This document shows positions 48,625-57,400 of a stretch of 64,000 nucleotides of DNA, piece by piece. Each line of letters begins with the position of its first letter. Positions within the stretch are counted from its first letter, which is position 1. Below the pieces are notes generated by a model. The model was not told the DNA's origin. It did not search any database and saw only the letters and a list, made by a program, of their open reading frames with translations. Position numbers and translations under genes: made by a program. The DNA comes from Pseudomonadota bacterium (GTDB taxonomy: Bacteria > Myxococcota > Myxococcia > Myxococcales > Myxococcaceae). Where the stretch lies: contig JAFAFL010000048.1 in the NCBI GenBank assembly GCA_023423535.1, positions 23,207-87,206 of the forward strand, read 5' to 3'.

Positions 48625-50160
48625 TCAGCCTCCGCCGGGGCGCTTCCGGGGGCGCGCCACGCCGTAGCGGTCGAGCTTCTCCACGAAGGTCCGCCGCGGC
48701 ATCCCCAGCAGCGCCGCGGCCTGGGTCTGGTTCTGGCCCGCCCGCTCCAGCGCGTCGAGGATCGCCTCGCGCTCGGCCTGCTCCTTCTGCTGCTTGAAGC
48801 TCGCGGTGGCGCCGGGCGCATCGCCCAGCGCGCGCATCGACAGCGCCTGCGGGTCCGTCTCCTCGATGCCGCGCAGCCCCTGCGGATCCGACTGCGCCGG
48901 CAGCTGCGGCACGGTGGCGCTGCGCGGGCCGGCGCGCGGACCGGAGGCGTTGAGCGGGGGCACCTCACCGGTGGCGCCCGAGACGTGCTCGGGGAGGATG
49001 TCGTCGGAGGCGAGCAGCACCGCGCGCTCCATCACGTGGCGCAGCTGGCGGATGTTGCCCGGCCAGGGGTGCTCCTTCAAAAGCCGCGCGGCCTCGGGCG
49101 AGATGCGGGGCGTCTGCCGCCCGAGGTCTCTTGCCACCGCGTTCGCGAAGAGGCGGGCGAGCGGGAGGATCTCCTCGCGCCGGTCGCGCAGCGGCGGGAT
49201 GACGAGCAGCGTGCCGCACAGCCGCCAGTAGAGGTCCGCGCGAAAGGTCCCGGCGCCGATCGCCGCGGTGAGGTTGCGGTTCGTGCAGGCCACGATGCGC
49301 ACGTCCACCGGCCGATCCTGCAGGCCGCCCACGCGGCGCACCCGTCCGTCCTCGAGCACCCGCAAGAGCTTCCCCTGCAGGTCGAGCGGCATCTCGCCGA
49401 TCTCGTCGAGCAGCAGCGTGCCCCGGTCCGCCTCCTCGAAGAGGCCGCCCTTCGCGCGGTCGGCGCCGGTGAACGCGCCGCGCTCGTAGCCGAAGAACTC
49501 CGCCTCCAGAAGCTGCGCGGGGAGGGCGGCGCAGTTGATCCGCACCAGCGGCATCGCCGCGCGCGGAGAGGCCTTGTGGACCTGCTCGGCGATGACCTCC
49601 TTGCCGGTGCCGGTCTCGCCCATCACCAGCACCGGGATGCGGCCCGCGGCCACACGCCGGAGCAGCGCGTGCAGCGCCACCATCGACGGCGAGCGCACCA
49701 CGTGCCGCGACTGCTCGGGCGCGTCGGGGAGCTCGGCGAGCTCCTCCAGCTCCTCGTCGATCGTCGGCTCCTTCACCGGGCCGTCCGCGCCGGCGCGCTG
49801 GATGACGAGGGTGAGGCTGCCGATGCGGACCGCCTCGCCGGGCTGCAGCGGGCACTCGCCGCTGATGCGCACGCCGCCGACCCACGTCCCGTTCTGGCTG
49901 CGCAGATCCCGGATGACCACCAGCTGCCCGCGGACGATGAGCTCCGCGTGTTCCCGCGAGCCGAGCCGGTCGTTGAGCTGCAGCCACGCGCCGGTCTTCC
50001 GGCCGATGAGGAGACGACCCTCGGGCGGCAGGGGCAGCGTGCGCGCGCCCGTCCCGTCCACCACCACCAGCGAGAGCCGGCCGCCCTCCAACGCGGCGAC
50101 TCCGGCGCCCAGCCCGGTGAGGGTGGCGTCGGAGTCGTCGTTCCTGCGCCCTGTCGTCAT
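48625..50160 (-). CDS. FHA-domain sigma-54-dependent activator
   Basis: 511 residues. An N-terminal FHA domain (about 45-120) has the phosphothreonine-binding residues 'IGRKTG' (Arg54), 'GSREH' (69-71) and 'SQNGTWVGG' (Asn90). The AAA+ domain has Walker A 'GETGTGKE' (181-188), the sigma-54-contact loop 'GAFTGA' (228-233) and the arginine-finger region. A C-terminal Fis-type helix-turn-helix ('ERAGQNQTQAAALLGMPRRT') binds upstream DNA. FHA-type activators in myxobacteria receive signals from Ser/Thr kinases; the kinase at 7877-10354 is one candidate, without direct evidence. Confidence 0.95.
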   Translation of the reverse strand: MTTGRRNDDSDATLTGLGAGVAALEGGRLSLVVVDGTGARTLPLPPEGRLLIGRKTGAWLQLNDRLGSREHAELIVRGQLVVIRDLRSQNGTWVGGVRISGECPLQPGEAVRIGSLTLVIQRAGADGPVKEPTIDEELEELAELPDAPEQSRHVVRSPSMVALHALLRRVAAGRIPVLVMGETGTGKEVIAEQVHKASPRAAMPLVRINCAALPAQLLEAEFFGYERGAFTGADRAKGGLFEEADRGTLLLDEIGEMPLDLQGKLLRVLEDGRVRRVGGLQDRPVDVRIVACTNRNLTAAIGAGTFRADLYWRLCGTLLVIPPLRDRREEILPLARLFANAVARDLGRQTPRISPEAARLLKEHPWPGNIRQLRHVMERAVLLASDDILPEHVSGATGEVPPLNASGPRAGPRSATVPQLPAQSDPQGLRGIEETDPQALSMRALGDAPGATASFKQQKEQAEREAILDALERAGQNQTQAAALLGMPRRTFVEKLDRYGVARPRKRPGGG

Positions 50161-50208
50161 GCCGGCCCAGAATAGACCGGCCGCCGCACGGGGCCTATGG
50201 CGTGTCCG

Positions 50209-51156
50209 CTACTTGAGGAACTTCAGGAGATCCTGCTTGAACTGCTGCGGGATCTCGGCGTGCAGGCCGTGGCCCACGCCCGGGTACACCTTGAGGACCG
50301 AGCCCGGGATGGCCGCCTTGAGGTCGTACTGGTGCTGGAGGTTGAAGAGCGAGTCCTGGTCGCCGAAGAGGATGAGCGTCTTCGCCTTGATGTACTTGAG
50401 GTTCGCGGTGTGGTCCTCGGCGACGAGGCCGGCCATCGCCTCCTGCCACACGTGCAGCGGGACCTTCATGCTCGCCGCGATCATCCCCTGGATGTAGGAC
50501 TCGGGCACCGGCTTGTAGAAGGTGGAGCGCTGGAAGTACTCGACGAAGTCCGGGTCCACCTCGGTCAGCGAGTACATGAAGTCACGCAGCTCGATGCCCG
50601 GCACGTGACCCACCGCGGTGGTCGCCGAGCCGATGAGCACGAGGTGGCTGACGCGGTTCGGGTAGGTGGCCGCGACCTTGTGCGCGACGAACGAGCCCAT
50701 GGAGTGACCGACGAGCGCGACCTTCTGCAGGCCCATTGCGTCCATGAAGGCCACGAGGTCCGCGCCGAAGTTCGACTGCGCGTACCAGGAGGGCGGCTTC
50801 GAGGAGTCGCCGTGACCGCGCTGGTCGATCATGTAGACGCGCCACTTCGCGGGGAGCGTCTGCCAGTTGAGGCTCCAGGTCTGGATGGAGTCGGAGTAGC
50901 CGGGGATGAAGATGACCGGCATGCCGTTCGGGTTGCCCTGCACCCGGTAGTTCATCTTCACGCCGGTGTAGAGCTGGACCGACTTGTACTGGGGCGCGGC
51001 GCTGTTGGGGCCCAGCGCGTCCTCGCTCACGGCCAGCTCGTCGCCTCCGAGCTCTCCCTGGAGGCCGGCGTTGAGCTCCGCCTCGTCGAGCTCGGTGCCG
51101 CAGGCGGTCAGTCCGAGGGTGACGACCAGCGCTGCAAAGAGGGTCCGAATCCGCAT
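50209..51156 (-). CDS. Alpha/beta-hydrolase lipoprotein
   Basis: 315 residues with a lipoprotein signal ('ALVVTLGLTAC', Cys19). Hydrolase triad: nucleophile Ser152 in 'LVGHSMGSF', acid D266 (or D268) in 'LFGDQDSLF', and His296 in 'GVGHGLHAE'. The oxyanion and cap order ('IPGYSDSIQTWSLNW', 'MIDQRGHGDSS') fits esterases and epoxide hydrolase-like proteins. It probably sits at the outer membrane surface, and the substrate is unknown. The upstream gap holds a cluster of GTTGTGCRG motifs. Confidence 0.9.
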   Translation of the reverse strand: MRIRTLFAALVVTLGLTACGTELDEAELNAGLQGELGGDELAVSEDALGPNSAAPQYKSVQLYTGVKMNYRVQGNPNGMPVIFIPGYSDSIQTWSLNWQTLPAKWRVYMIDQRGHGDSSKPPSWYAQSNFGADLVAFMDAMGLQKVALVGHSMGSFVAHKVAATYPNRVSHLVLIGSATTAVGHVPGIELRDFMYSLTEVDPDFVEYFQRSTFYKPVPESYIQGMIAASMKVPLHVWQEAMAGLVAEDHTANLKYIKAKTLILFGDQDSLFNLQHQYDLKAAIPGSVLKVYPGVGHGLHAEIPQQFKQDLLKFLK

Positions 51157-51255
51157 GCCGTTGACTCCGTCGCTTGAGTTCGGACGGACGACAGTGCAGT
51201 GCGCATGCCGTACGGGTGGCGCGCGGAAAGTACCGTGATTCCGGGCGCTTGCAGG

Positions 51256-51346
51256 GTTGTGCAGACTCCGCGCGTTGTGCGGTTGTGCAGGAACCGCTCA
51301 ACCGTTCGACCCCGCGTTGTGCGGACCCTGCACAACGCCGCACAAC
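51256..51346. repeat. Cluster of six GTTGTGC(A/G)G nonamers
   Basis: Four direct copies (51256-51264, 51274-51282, 51282-51290, 51316-51324) and two inverted copies (51328-51336, 51338-51346). The fourth and sixth copies extend to a perfect 11-bp inverted repeat GCGTTGTGCGG / CCGCACAACGC. The cluster sits between the 3' end of the ABC exporter gene and the start of the hydrolase lipoprotein, both on the minus strand, so it could terminate the former or control the latter. Confidence 0.6.
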
Positions 51347-51358
51347 GCAGGGCGCGGA

Positions 51359-53197
51359 TCAGGCGACGGCGAACTGCCGCTCCACGAGGCGCCGGTAGAG
51401 GCCGTCCTGCTCCACCAGCCGCGCGTGCGGACCGCTCTGCACCACCCGACCGCCGTCGAGCACCACCACCCGGTGCGCGTCCTTCACGGTGGAGAGCCGG
51501 TGCGCGATGACCAGCGTGGTGCGGCCCTCCATCAGGCGCTCGAGGGCCTCCTGCACGAGGTGCTCGCTCTCCGCGTCGAGCGCGCTGGTGGCCTCGTCGA
51601 GCACGAGCAGCCGCGGGTCCTTCAGGAGCGCGCGGGCAATGGCCACCCGCTGCTTCTGGCCGCCGGAGAGCTGCACGCCGCGCTCGCCCACGAGGGTCGC
51701 GTAGCCGTCGGGAAAGCGGGTGATGAAGCTGTGCGCGTTGGCGGCGCGCGCGGCGCTCTCCACCTCTTCGACGGTGGCGCCCGGCCGGCCGTAGCGGATG
51801 TTCTCCAGCACCGAGGAGGAGAAGAGCAGCGGCTCCTGCGCGACCACGCCCACCTGGCGCCGCAGCCACTCCGGATCGAGCTCGCGCAGGTCCACGCCAT
51901 CCAGCGTGAGGCGGCCACCGTTCGGGTCGTAGAGCCGGGTGAGCAGCGAGGCCACGGTGCTCTTGCCGGCGCCGGAGGGACCGACGAGGGCGACGCGCTC
52001 GCCGGGCGCGAGGAGGAGGTCCACGCCCTGCAGCACCGGCACATCCTTGCGCGCGGGGTAGGTGAAGGAGACGGCCTCGAGCGCGACGCGGCCCTCGACC
52101 TTCGGCAGCGTGCGGCCGCCTTCGGAGGGGATGGCGGGCACGCGGTCGAGCAGCTCGAAGATGCGCTCCGCGGCGCCGCCGGCGCGGTTGAAGTCCGCCC
52201 ACAGCTCGCTCAGCGCGCCGAGCGAGATGGCCACCATCAGCGTGTAGACGAGAAAGGAGGTCAGCTCGCCCACGGTGAGGGTGCCGCCCAGCACGAGGTG
52301 ACCGCCGTACCAGAGCACCGACACCGCCGCGCCGAAGGCGAAGAAGGAGGCGCCGCCCATGAAGATCCCCGAGGCCACGATGCGGCGGCGCGCGACCGAG
52401 AACGCGTGCTCGACGGCGGAGGCGTAGCGGCTGACCTCCGCGCGCTCGGCGGCGAAGGCGCGCACGGTGCGGATGCCGCTGAGGCCCTCTTCCGCCACTT
52501 CGCTGGAGCGGGCGAGCGCGTCCTGCACGTCGCGCGAGAGCTTGCGGACCCGCCGCCCGTAGACGACCGCGCCCACCGCCACCGGCGGGACCACCGCGAG
52601 CATGAGGAGGGTCAGACGGGGCGAGGTGTAGAAGAGCAGCGCGATGCCGCCGAACGCGGTGGCGAGGTTGCGCAGAACCATGGAGATGTTCGCGCTGACC
52701 GTGTTCTGCAGCACCGTGGTGTCGCTCGCGAGCCGGCTGACGAGCTCACCGGTGCGGCGCTCGTCGAAGAAGGCGACCTCCTGGCGCATGAGGCTTGCGA
52801 AGACGCTCTCGCGCAGGCCCGCGACCACGCGCTCGCCGGTGGTGGAGAAGAAGTAGTAGCGCAGCGCCACCGCCACCGCCTGCACGCAGAAGATGCCGAG
52901 GAGGAAGACTGCCGCCTTGTCGATCAGCGCCGCGTCGCCGCCCTCGCCCAGCGCGCCGTCGATGATGATCCGCACCGCCTGCGGGAAGAGCAGGCCCATC
53001 CCGCTGCCCACCGCGAGGAAGAGCGTGCCCAGGGCGAGCGCGCGCCAGTGCGGCTTCGCCAGTTGGAGCAGGCGCCGGAAGCTCACCAGCCGAGGCACCT
53101 TCGGCGGCGGAGTTGGCGAAGGCTGCGAAACCGGGGAGAGGTGCGTGGGGTGGGCGCTCACGGCGCGCAGGGTAACGGGGCCCGCGCGGGGGCGCAT
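51359..53197 (-). CDS. ABC exporter, fused membrane and ATPase domains
   Basis: 612 residues from ATG 53197 (GTG 53161 is possible); the ORF runs further upstream but that part lacks exporter sequence. The six-helix ABC transporter type-1 domain includes 'LLFPQAVRIIIDGALG' and 'LLFYTSPRLTLLMLAVVPPV'. It is followed by the nucleotide-binding domain: Walker A 'LVGPSGAGKST', Q-loop 'VVAQEPLLFSS', signature 'LSGGQKQR', Walker B 'LLVLDEATSALDAES' and the H-loop 'IAHRLS'. This is the MsbA/LmrA-type half-transporter layout, which works as a homodimer exporting lipids, peptides or drugs. The substrate is unknown, and a link to the far-off graspetide is not supported. Confidence 0.93.
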   Translation of the reverse strand: MRPRAGPVTLRAVSAHPTHLSPVSQPSPTPPPKVPRLVSFRRLLQLAKPHWRALALGTLFLAVGSGMGLLFPQAVRIIIDGALGEGGDAALIDKAAVFLLGIFCVQAVAVALRYYFFSTTGERVVAGLRESVFASLMRQEVAFFDERRTGELVSRLASDTTVLQNTVSANISMVLRNLATAFGGIALLFYTSPRLTLLMLAVVPPVAVGAVVYGRRVRKLSRDVQDALARSSEVAEEGLSGIRTVRAFAAERAEVSRYASAVEHAFSVARRRIVASGIFMGGASFFAFGAAVSVLWYGGHLVLGGTLTVGELTSFLVYTLMVAISLGALSELWADFNRAGGAAERIFELLDRVPAIPSEGGRTLPKVEGRVALEAVSFTYPARKDVPVLQGVDLLLAPGERVALVGPSGAGKSTVASLLTRLYDPNGGRLTLDGVDLRELDPEWLRRQVGVVAQEPLLFSSSVLENIRYGRPGATVEEVESAARAANAHSFITRFPDGYATLVGERGVQLSGGQKQRVAIARALLKDPRLLVLDEATSALDAESEHLVQEALERLMEGRTTLVIAHRLSTVKDAHRVVVLDGGRVVQSGPHARLVEQDGLYRRLVERQFAVA

Positions 53198-53249
53198 CGG
53201 GCGGAGTATGAAGAAGCGTGTCGCCTGCCCCTCAGGAGAGCTCTGGACG

Positions 53250-54152
53250 ATGACGCGACTGCACGTGGTGGATGGGACGTACGAGCTCTTCCGCGCCCAC
53301 TTCTCGAAGCGGCCGCCACAGCGCGCGCTGGGGGGACAGGACATCAAGGCTACCGCCGGTGTGGCCTCCAGCCTGCTCGCCCTGCTGCAGGACCCGAATG
53401 AGAAGGTGACGCACCTCGCGGTGGCGTTCGACAACCCCATCCGCTCTTTCCGCAACGACCTCTACGAGGGCTACAAGACCGAGGAGGGCGTGCCGGAGGA
53501 GCTGCTCGCGCAGTTCGACCTCGTGGAGGAGGCGGTGCGCAGGCTCGGCATCGCGGTGTGGTCGATGCGCGCGTACGAGGCGGACGACGCGCTGGCGACG
53601 GCGGCGGCGCGATTTGGCGACGAGGTGGAACAGGTGCGCATCGTGGCCACCGACAAGGACCTCATGCAGTGCGTGCGCGGACAGCGGGTGGTGATGGTGG
53701 ACCGCATGCGCGAGCGCGTCATCGACGAGGAGGGCGTGAAGGCGCTGAAGGGCGTGGGACCGGAGTCGATTCCGGATCTGCTCGCGCTGGTGGGTGACAC
53801 CGCGGACGGCATCCCGGGCGTGAAGGGGTTCGGCGAGAAGACGGCGGCGCTGCTGCTGGGCGCGTTCAGCTCCGTGGAGGCCATCCCCGACGATCCGGCG
53901 CAGTGGCCGAAGGGCGTCCGCGGCGCGGACAAGCTGGCGAAGACGCTGCGGGAGGAGAGGGAGAGGGCCCGGTTGTGGCGGCGGCTCGCGGTGCTGATGA
54001 CCGACGTCGACGAGGCGGTGCCGCCGAAGGGCGAGCTGGACGCGATCGCGTTCCGGGGCACGCCGGAGGCCTCGTGGCGGGAGTTCTGCGCGAGCCTGGA
54101 GCTGAAGACGCTCGCCGACCGGCCGAGGGTGTGGCGCGACGTGAAGGCGTAG
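53250..54152 (+). CDS. 5'-3' exonuclease (FEN/Pol I N-terminal-like)
   Basis: 300 residues from ATG 53250 ('MTRLHVVDGTYELFRAHFSK'). It matches the stand-alone 5'-3' exonuclease domain of DNA polymerase I: an early Asp ('VVDGTYELF'), the metal-binding 'YEADDALATAA' and 'IVATDKDLMQCV', and the helix-hairpin-helix region 'GDTADGIPGVKGFGEKTAAL'. It removes RNA primers and flaps during DNA replication or repair. The gene diverges from the ABC exporter across 52 bp. Confidence 0.9.
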   Translation: MTRLHVVDGTYELFRAHFSKRPPQRALGGQDIKATAGVASSLLALLQDPNEKVTHLAVAFDNPIRSFRNDLYEGYKTEEGVPEELLAQFDLVEEAVRRLGIAVWSMRAYEADDALATAAARFGDEVEQVRIVATDKDLMQCVRGQRVVMVDRMRERVIDEEGVKALKGVGPESIPDLLALVGDTADGIPGVKGFGEKTAALLLGAFSSVEAIPDDPAQWPKGVRGADKLAKTLREERERARLWRRLAVLMTDVDEAVPPKGELDAIAFRGTPEASWREFCASLELKTLADRPRVWRDVKA

Positions 54153-54200
54153 GGCGACGGGTTCGACAGCGGCGCGGCGAGTCACGTACACAGCGCGCCA

Positions 54201-54908
54201 ATGAAGATCCTCAAGATCGCAGGTGGGGTGCTCGCGGCGCTGGTGGTGCTCGCGCTCGTCGTCGGGATGATGATGCCCTCGGGCTGGAAGGTGGAGCGCT
54301 CGATCGTCGTCGCGGCGCAGCCGGAGCAGCTCGTGCCGCTCATCGCCACGCCGAAGCGGTGGAACAGCTGGGCCGCCTGGAACAACGAGGCCGACCCCGA
54401 GGCGACGTGGCTCTACTTCGGCGGCGAGACCGGGCCGGGCGCGAAGATGGCGTGGAGAGGCCCAAAGATGGGGCAGGGGCTGCTGGAGATCACCTCCGCG
54501 ACGACCTCGCAGGTGACCTACCAGATGGAGATGGAAGGTGAGCTCACCCTCGACGGCGAGAACACGAAGATGGAGGGCGGCTCTCCGGCGAAGGGGACGT
54601 TCGCGTTGACGGCAGAGGGCGAGGGCACGCGCGTGACCTGGACCGACGCCGGGGACATGGGCGCGAACCCGCTGATGCGCCTGTTCGTGCCGATGCTGGA
54701 GAAGATGCTCGGCGCCCACTTCGAGCAGGGGCTCGCGAACCTCCAGCGCGAGGGCCAGAAGGCCCAGGCCGTCGCCGACCAGAAGGCGCGTGAGCTCGAG
54801 GGCGCCCTGCGCGCCAACGCCGCCGCCGAGGCCGCGATGAAGGGCGCGCTCGAGGCTGCCGGAATGCCCGCCGCGCCGGCGCCGGTCGCAGCACCTGCCG
54901 CGCCGTAG
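54201..54908 (+). CDS. SRPBCC (START-like) protein with N-terminal membrane anchor
   Basis: 235 residues. One N-terminal hydrophobic helix ('ILKIAGGVLAALVVLALVVG') precedes an SRPBCC ligand-binding fold ('VERSIVVAAQPEQLVPLIAT', 'KRWNSWAAWNNEADPEATWL', 'GTRVTWTDAGDMGANPLMRL'). The C-terminus is Ala/Pro-rich. The family binds hydrophobic ligands or proteins; this one is probably held at the membrane. Ligand unknown. Confidence 0.78.
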   Translation: MKILKIAGGVLAALVVLALVVGMMMPSGWKVERSIVVAAQPEQLVPLIATPKRWNSWAAWNNEADPEATWLYFGGETGPGAKMAWRGPKMGQGLLEITSATTSQVTYQMEMEGELTLDGENTKMEGGSPAKGTFALTAEGEGTRVTWTDAGDMGANPLMRLFVPMLEKMLGAHFEQGLANLQREGQKAQAVADQKARELEGALRANAAAEAAMKGALEAAGMPAAPAPVAAPAAP

Positions 54909-54910
54909 GG

Positions 54911-54987
54911 CCACACGCGCACCACTGCGCACACGCACCGCGCGCGCAGCACACACGCAGCACGCGCGCAGAGCACATGCGCAGCAC
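54911..54987. repeat. Alternating purine-pyrimidine tract
   Basis: About 75 bp in the gap between the SRPBCC gene and the PAS histidine kinase is dominated by CA, CG and TG dinucleotide steps (CACACGCGCAC, GCGCACACGCA, GCACACACGCAGCACGCGCG). Such tracts favour left-handed Z-DNA and slippage. The rest of the roughly 220-bp gap shows no clear promoter or gene. Confidence 0.55.
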
Positions 54988-55132
54988 CGGAAGGGAGCCT
55001 CGCCTCGTGACTCGGGGCGCCCGTTTGACGTGAAGCGCCCCGCCTGGATCTCCCTGTCGCACCGCCGAACGTCGCCTGCCCCCCCGGGTCGGCTGCACTC
55101 GCCGTCCGCGAGTGGTCATGCTGCCAGCGGCG

Positions 55133-56302
55133 ATGAGCTCCCCTCTCCTCGATTGGCTCCTGGAGTGCGCCCCGTTCGGGGTCGCCTGGTATCCCGGGGA
55201 CGGGCGAATCCGTCTCAACGCCGAGGCCGCGCGGATCGCGGGGCTGAGCGAACGCGAGCTGCCGCTGGACGCTTTCGGCGGCGCGGTGCGGCTCCTCGAC
55301 GCGTGCGCGCGGGAGCTCGACGATTCGGAGCGCCCGCTGTTCGTGGCGATGGAGGGACGGCGCTTCGCGCGCACCCGCATGGAGGTCGCGCGCGCGGACG
55401 GGACGCGGATCGCCGTCGCGGTGGAGGCGCTGCCGTGGCCGGTGGAGGGAAGGCCGGGCGCGGTGGTCATCGTCGAGGACGTGGAGTGGTCGCTGGAGAG
55501 CGAGCGCAGGCAGTCGGAGTGGCTCGGGGCGCTGGGGCACGAGCTCAACGGCGCGCTGCAGAACCTCGTCGCCACCGTCGCGGCGGCGGAGCGCTGGGTG
55601 GGCGCGGATCCGCAGCGGGTGCTCGGGCACCTCGCAAACACGCGGCAGCAGGCGGCGTCGATGGGGCGGCTGGTGCGCGACTTCCTCGACGCGGCGAAGC
55701 TCGGCGCGGGGACGCTGCAGTGCAGGACGGAGCCGGTGCCGCTGGAGCTGTTCCTGCGCGCCTCCGCCGAGCGCGCGCAGCTCAGTGACGGCAAGCACCG
55801 CGTGGAGCTGCGGGCGGAGAGCGAGCTGTGGGCGGTGGTGGACCTCGACCGGCTCTCGCAGATCCTCACCAACCTCTTCAGCAACGCAGCGCGCTATGCG
55901 GCGCCGGGTGTGCTGGAGCTCGGCGCGCGGCTCGAGGGCGACCGTGTCCTCCTCTGGCTTCGCGACGAGGGCCCGGGCATCCCCGAGGAGCTGCAGGGCG
56001 TCCTCTTCCAGCGCTACCGCCGGCTGCCGAGCCGGGTGAACGGGGCGGGCCTGGGGCTGTGGCTCTCGCGCGAGCTGGCGCAGGTGATGGGCGGCGACCT
56101 GTGGGTGAAGAGCCGGGCGGGGGAGAGCACCACTTTCTTCGTCTCGCTGCCGGCGGCGTTGAGCGAGGAGATCGAAGCGCCTCAGGGTTCGGAGACGAAC
56201 AGGGTCGTCGCGTCGGCGGCGCCTGTGCCGGGTGTTCGCGACGAGCGGCCGTCACCGGAGCAGGCGACCGGGCAGACGATGATCGGCCCCCCTCCCACCT
56301 GA
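55133..56302 (+). CDS. PAS-domain sensor histidine kinase
   Basis: 389 residues from ATG 55133 ('MSSPLLDWLLECAPFGVAWY'). A PAS domain (about 1-115) leads to a HisKA dimerisation domain with phospho-acceptor His136 in 'LGALGHELNGALQN', then the HATPase set: N-box 'NLFSNAARYA', G1 'DEGPGIPEEL', F-box region and G2 'NGAGLGLWLSRELA'. No membrane segments or attached receiver, so this is a soluble kinase whose response regulator lies elsewhere. Confidence 0.92.
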   Translation: MSSPLLDWLLECAPFGVAWYPGDGRIRLNAEAARIAGLSERELPLDAFGGAVRLLDACARELDDSERPLFVAMEGRRFARTRMEVARADGTRIAVAVEALPWPVEGRPGAVVIVEDVEWSLESERRQSEWLGALGHELNGALQNLVATVAAAERWVGADPQRVLGHLANTRQQAASMGRLVRDFLDAAKLGAGTLQCRTEPVPLELFLRASAERAQLSDGKHRVELRAESELWAVVDLDRLSQILTNLFSNAARYAAPGVLELGARLEGDRVLLWLRDEGPGIPEELQGVLFQRYRRLPSRVNGAGLGLWLSRELAQVMGGDLWVKSRAGESTTFFVSLPAALSEEIEAPQGSETNRVVASAAPVPGVRDERPSPEQATGQTMIGPPPT

Positions 56303-56356
56303 GCGCCTTCGTCACCACCCTCCGGTTCGGGCGCTGACCGCCCGGGAGGGGGACCC

Positions 56357-56752
56357 GTGCTGCAGAGTGAGAAGCAGACGCCGGAACGCGAGCTGTCCAC
56401 GTCCAGCCTGCTCCGCCACGCGCTGAACGAGGCGAAGCTGCTGGCGCGCGCGGAGGTCATGCACGCGAAGCTGGAGCTGCGCGCCGAGCTGAAGGCGGCG
56501 ACGCGGGCGGGCATCGGCCTCGGAGCGGCGGGGACGCTCTCGCTGGTGGGGCTGACGCTGCTGTTCGCGACGCTGGCGCTGGCGCTGCCGATGGCGTCGT
56601 GGGCCGGCATGCTCATCGTCGCGCTGGGCGTGCTGCTCGTCGCCGGCCTCGCCGGGCTCTGGGGCTACAAGAAGCTGCCGAAGCAGCCGTTGGCGAGGAC
56701 GCGCGCGAGGCTGCTCGACGACGTGACGCTGGCGAAGGAGCACCTGCAATGA
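56357..56752 (+). CDS. Phage-holin-III-like small membrane protein
   Basis: 131 residues from GTG 56357, with GGGAGGGGG upstream. The family-type start 'LLRHALNEAKLLARAEVMHA' precedes two close membrane helices ('LSLVGLTLLFATLALALPM' and 'MLIVALGVLLVAGLAGLWGY') and a charged tail. Actinobacteriophage holin III-type proteins occur in many non-phage loci, and nothing phage-like is nearby. It overlaps the next gene by ATGA. Confidence 0.78.
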   Translation: MLQSEKQTPERELSTSSLLRHALNEAKLLARAEVMHAKLELRAELKAATRAGIGLGAAGTLSLVGLTLLFATLALALPMASWAGMLIVALGVLLVAGLAGLWGYKKLPKQPLARTRARLLDDVTLAKEHLQ

Positions 56753-57348
56753 GCGACGCGCTGATCCAGGCCGAGCAGACCGCCAATCGCATCCGCGGCG
56801 AACTCCTGCGCACGCTGGAGGAGCTCGAGCGCCGCCGGGAAAACCTCAGCGATTGGAAGGGACAGCTGCGCCAGAACGCGGGCGTGCTCCTCGCGGCGGG
56901 TGGGGTGATGGGCGGGTTCGTCGCGCTGAAGGTGGGCTATCGGCTCCACGAGCGGCGCAAGTGGGGCTCGCACCTCAACCACCTGCGCGTGAAGGCCGCG
57001 AAGCGCGCGTGGAACAGGCCGCAGCAGCTCGCCGCGCCGAGCGAACGCTCTGCGGTGGCGACGTTTGCGCTGGCGGTGGCCGGGGCGTTTGCCTCCGCTT
57101 TCGCGGCGACCCTCGCGAAGCGCGCGGCGGAGCGGGTGCTGCAGTCGGGCGGGACGGAGCGCGTGCAGTTGCGTGGCGCCGAGAGGCTGCGCAGGCGCCG
57201 GGTCGAGCGGATCGAGATCGCGCCGCGGCCGGTGGGGACCGTGGCCATCGAAGCGTCGGCGGCGACCGCGGGCGTCGAGCTCGCGCCGCCCGGTGCGGAG
57301 GCGCCGGTGTCGCTGCAGACGGGCCCGGATCCGAAGCGCACGCACTGA
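56749..57348 (+). CDS. DUF3618-like membrane-associated protein
   Basis: 199 residues, starting in the ATGA overlap with the holin-like gene. The N-terminal coiled-coil entry is 'RIRGELLRTLEELERRRENL', followed by one hydrophobic segment ('GVLLAAGGVMGGFVALKVGY') and another weaker one around 105-130, then an Arg-rich region ('ERLRRRRVERIEIAPRPVGT'). This layout and the pairing with the holin-III-like gene fit the DUF3618 neighbourhood seen in many proteobacteria, possibly an envelope-stress module. Moderate confidence. Confidence 0.6.
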   Translation: MSDALIQAEQTANRIRGELLRTLEELERRRENLSDWKGQLRQNAGVLLAAGGVMGGFVALKVGYRLHERRKWGSHLNHLRVKAAKRAWNRPQQLAAPSERSAVATFALAVAGAFASAFAATLAKRAAERVLQSGGTERVQLRGAERLRRRRVERIEIAPRPVGTVAIEASAATAGVELAPPGAEAPVSLQTGPDPKRTH

Positions 57349-57400
57349 GCCGCGCGCGCCCGCGTGGTATGGCCTCTCCCACTTCTGGAGGGGCAGGCTC

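Noticed and set aside
51359..53197. The ABC exporter as a dedicated graspetide exporter
   Set aside because: It lies more than 30 kb from the precursor, has no peptidase (C39) domain, and shares no obvious regulatory site.
56357..57348. Prophage remnant because of a holin-like gene
   Set aside because: No endolysin, capsid, tail or integrase genes nearby; the holin-III-like/DUF3618-like pair is known from ordinary chromosomes.
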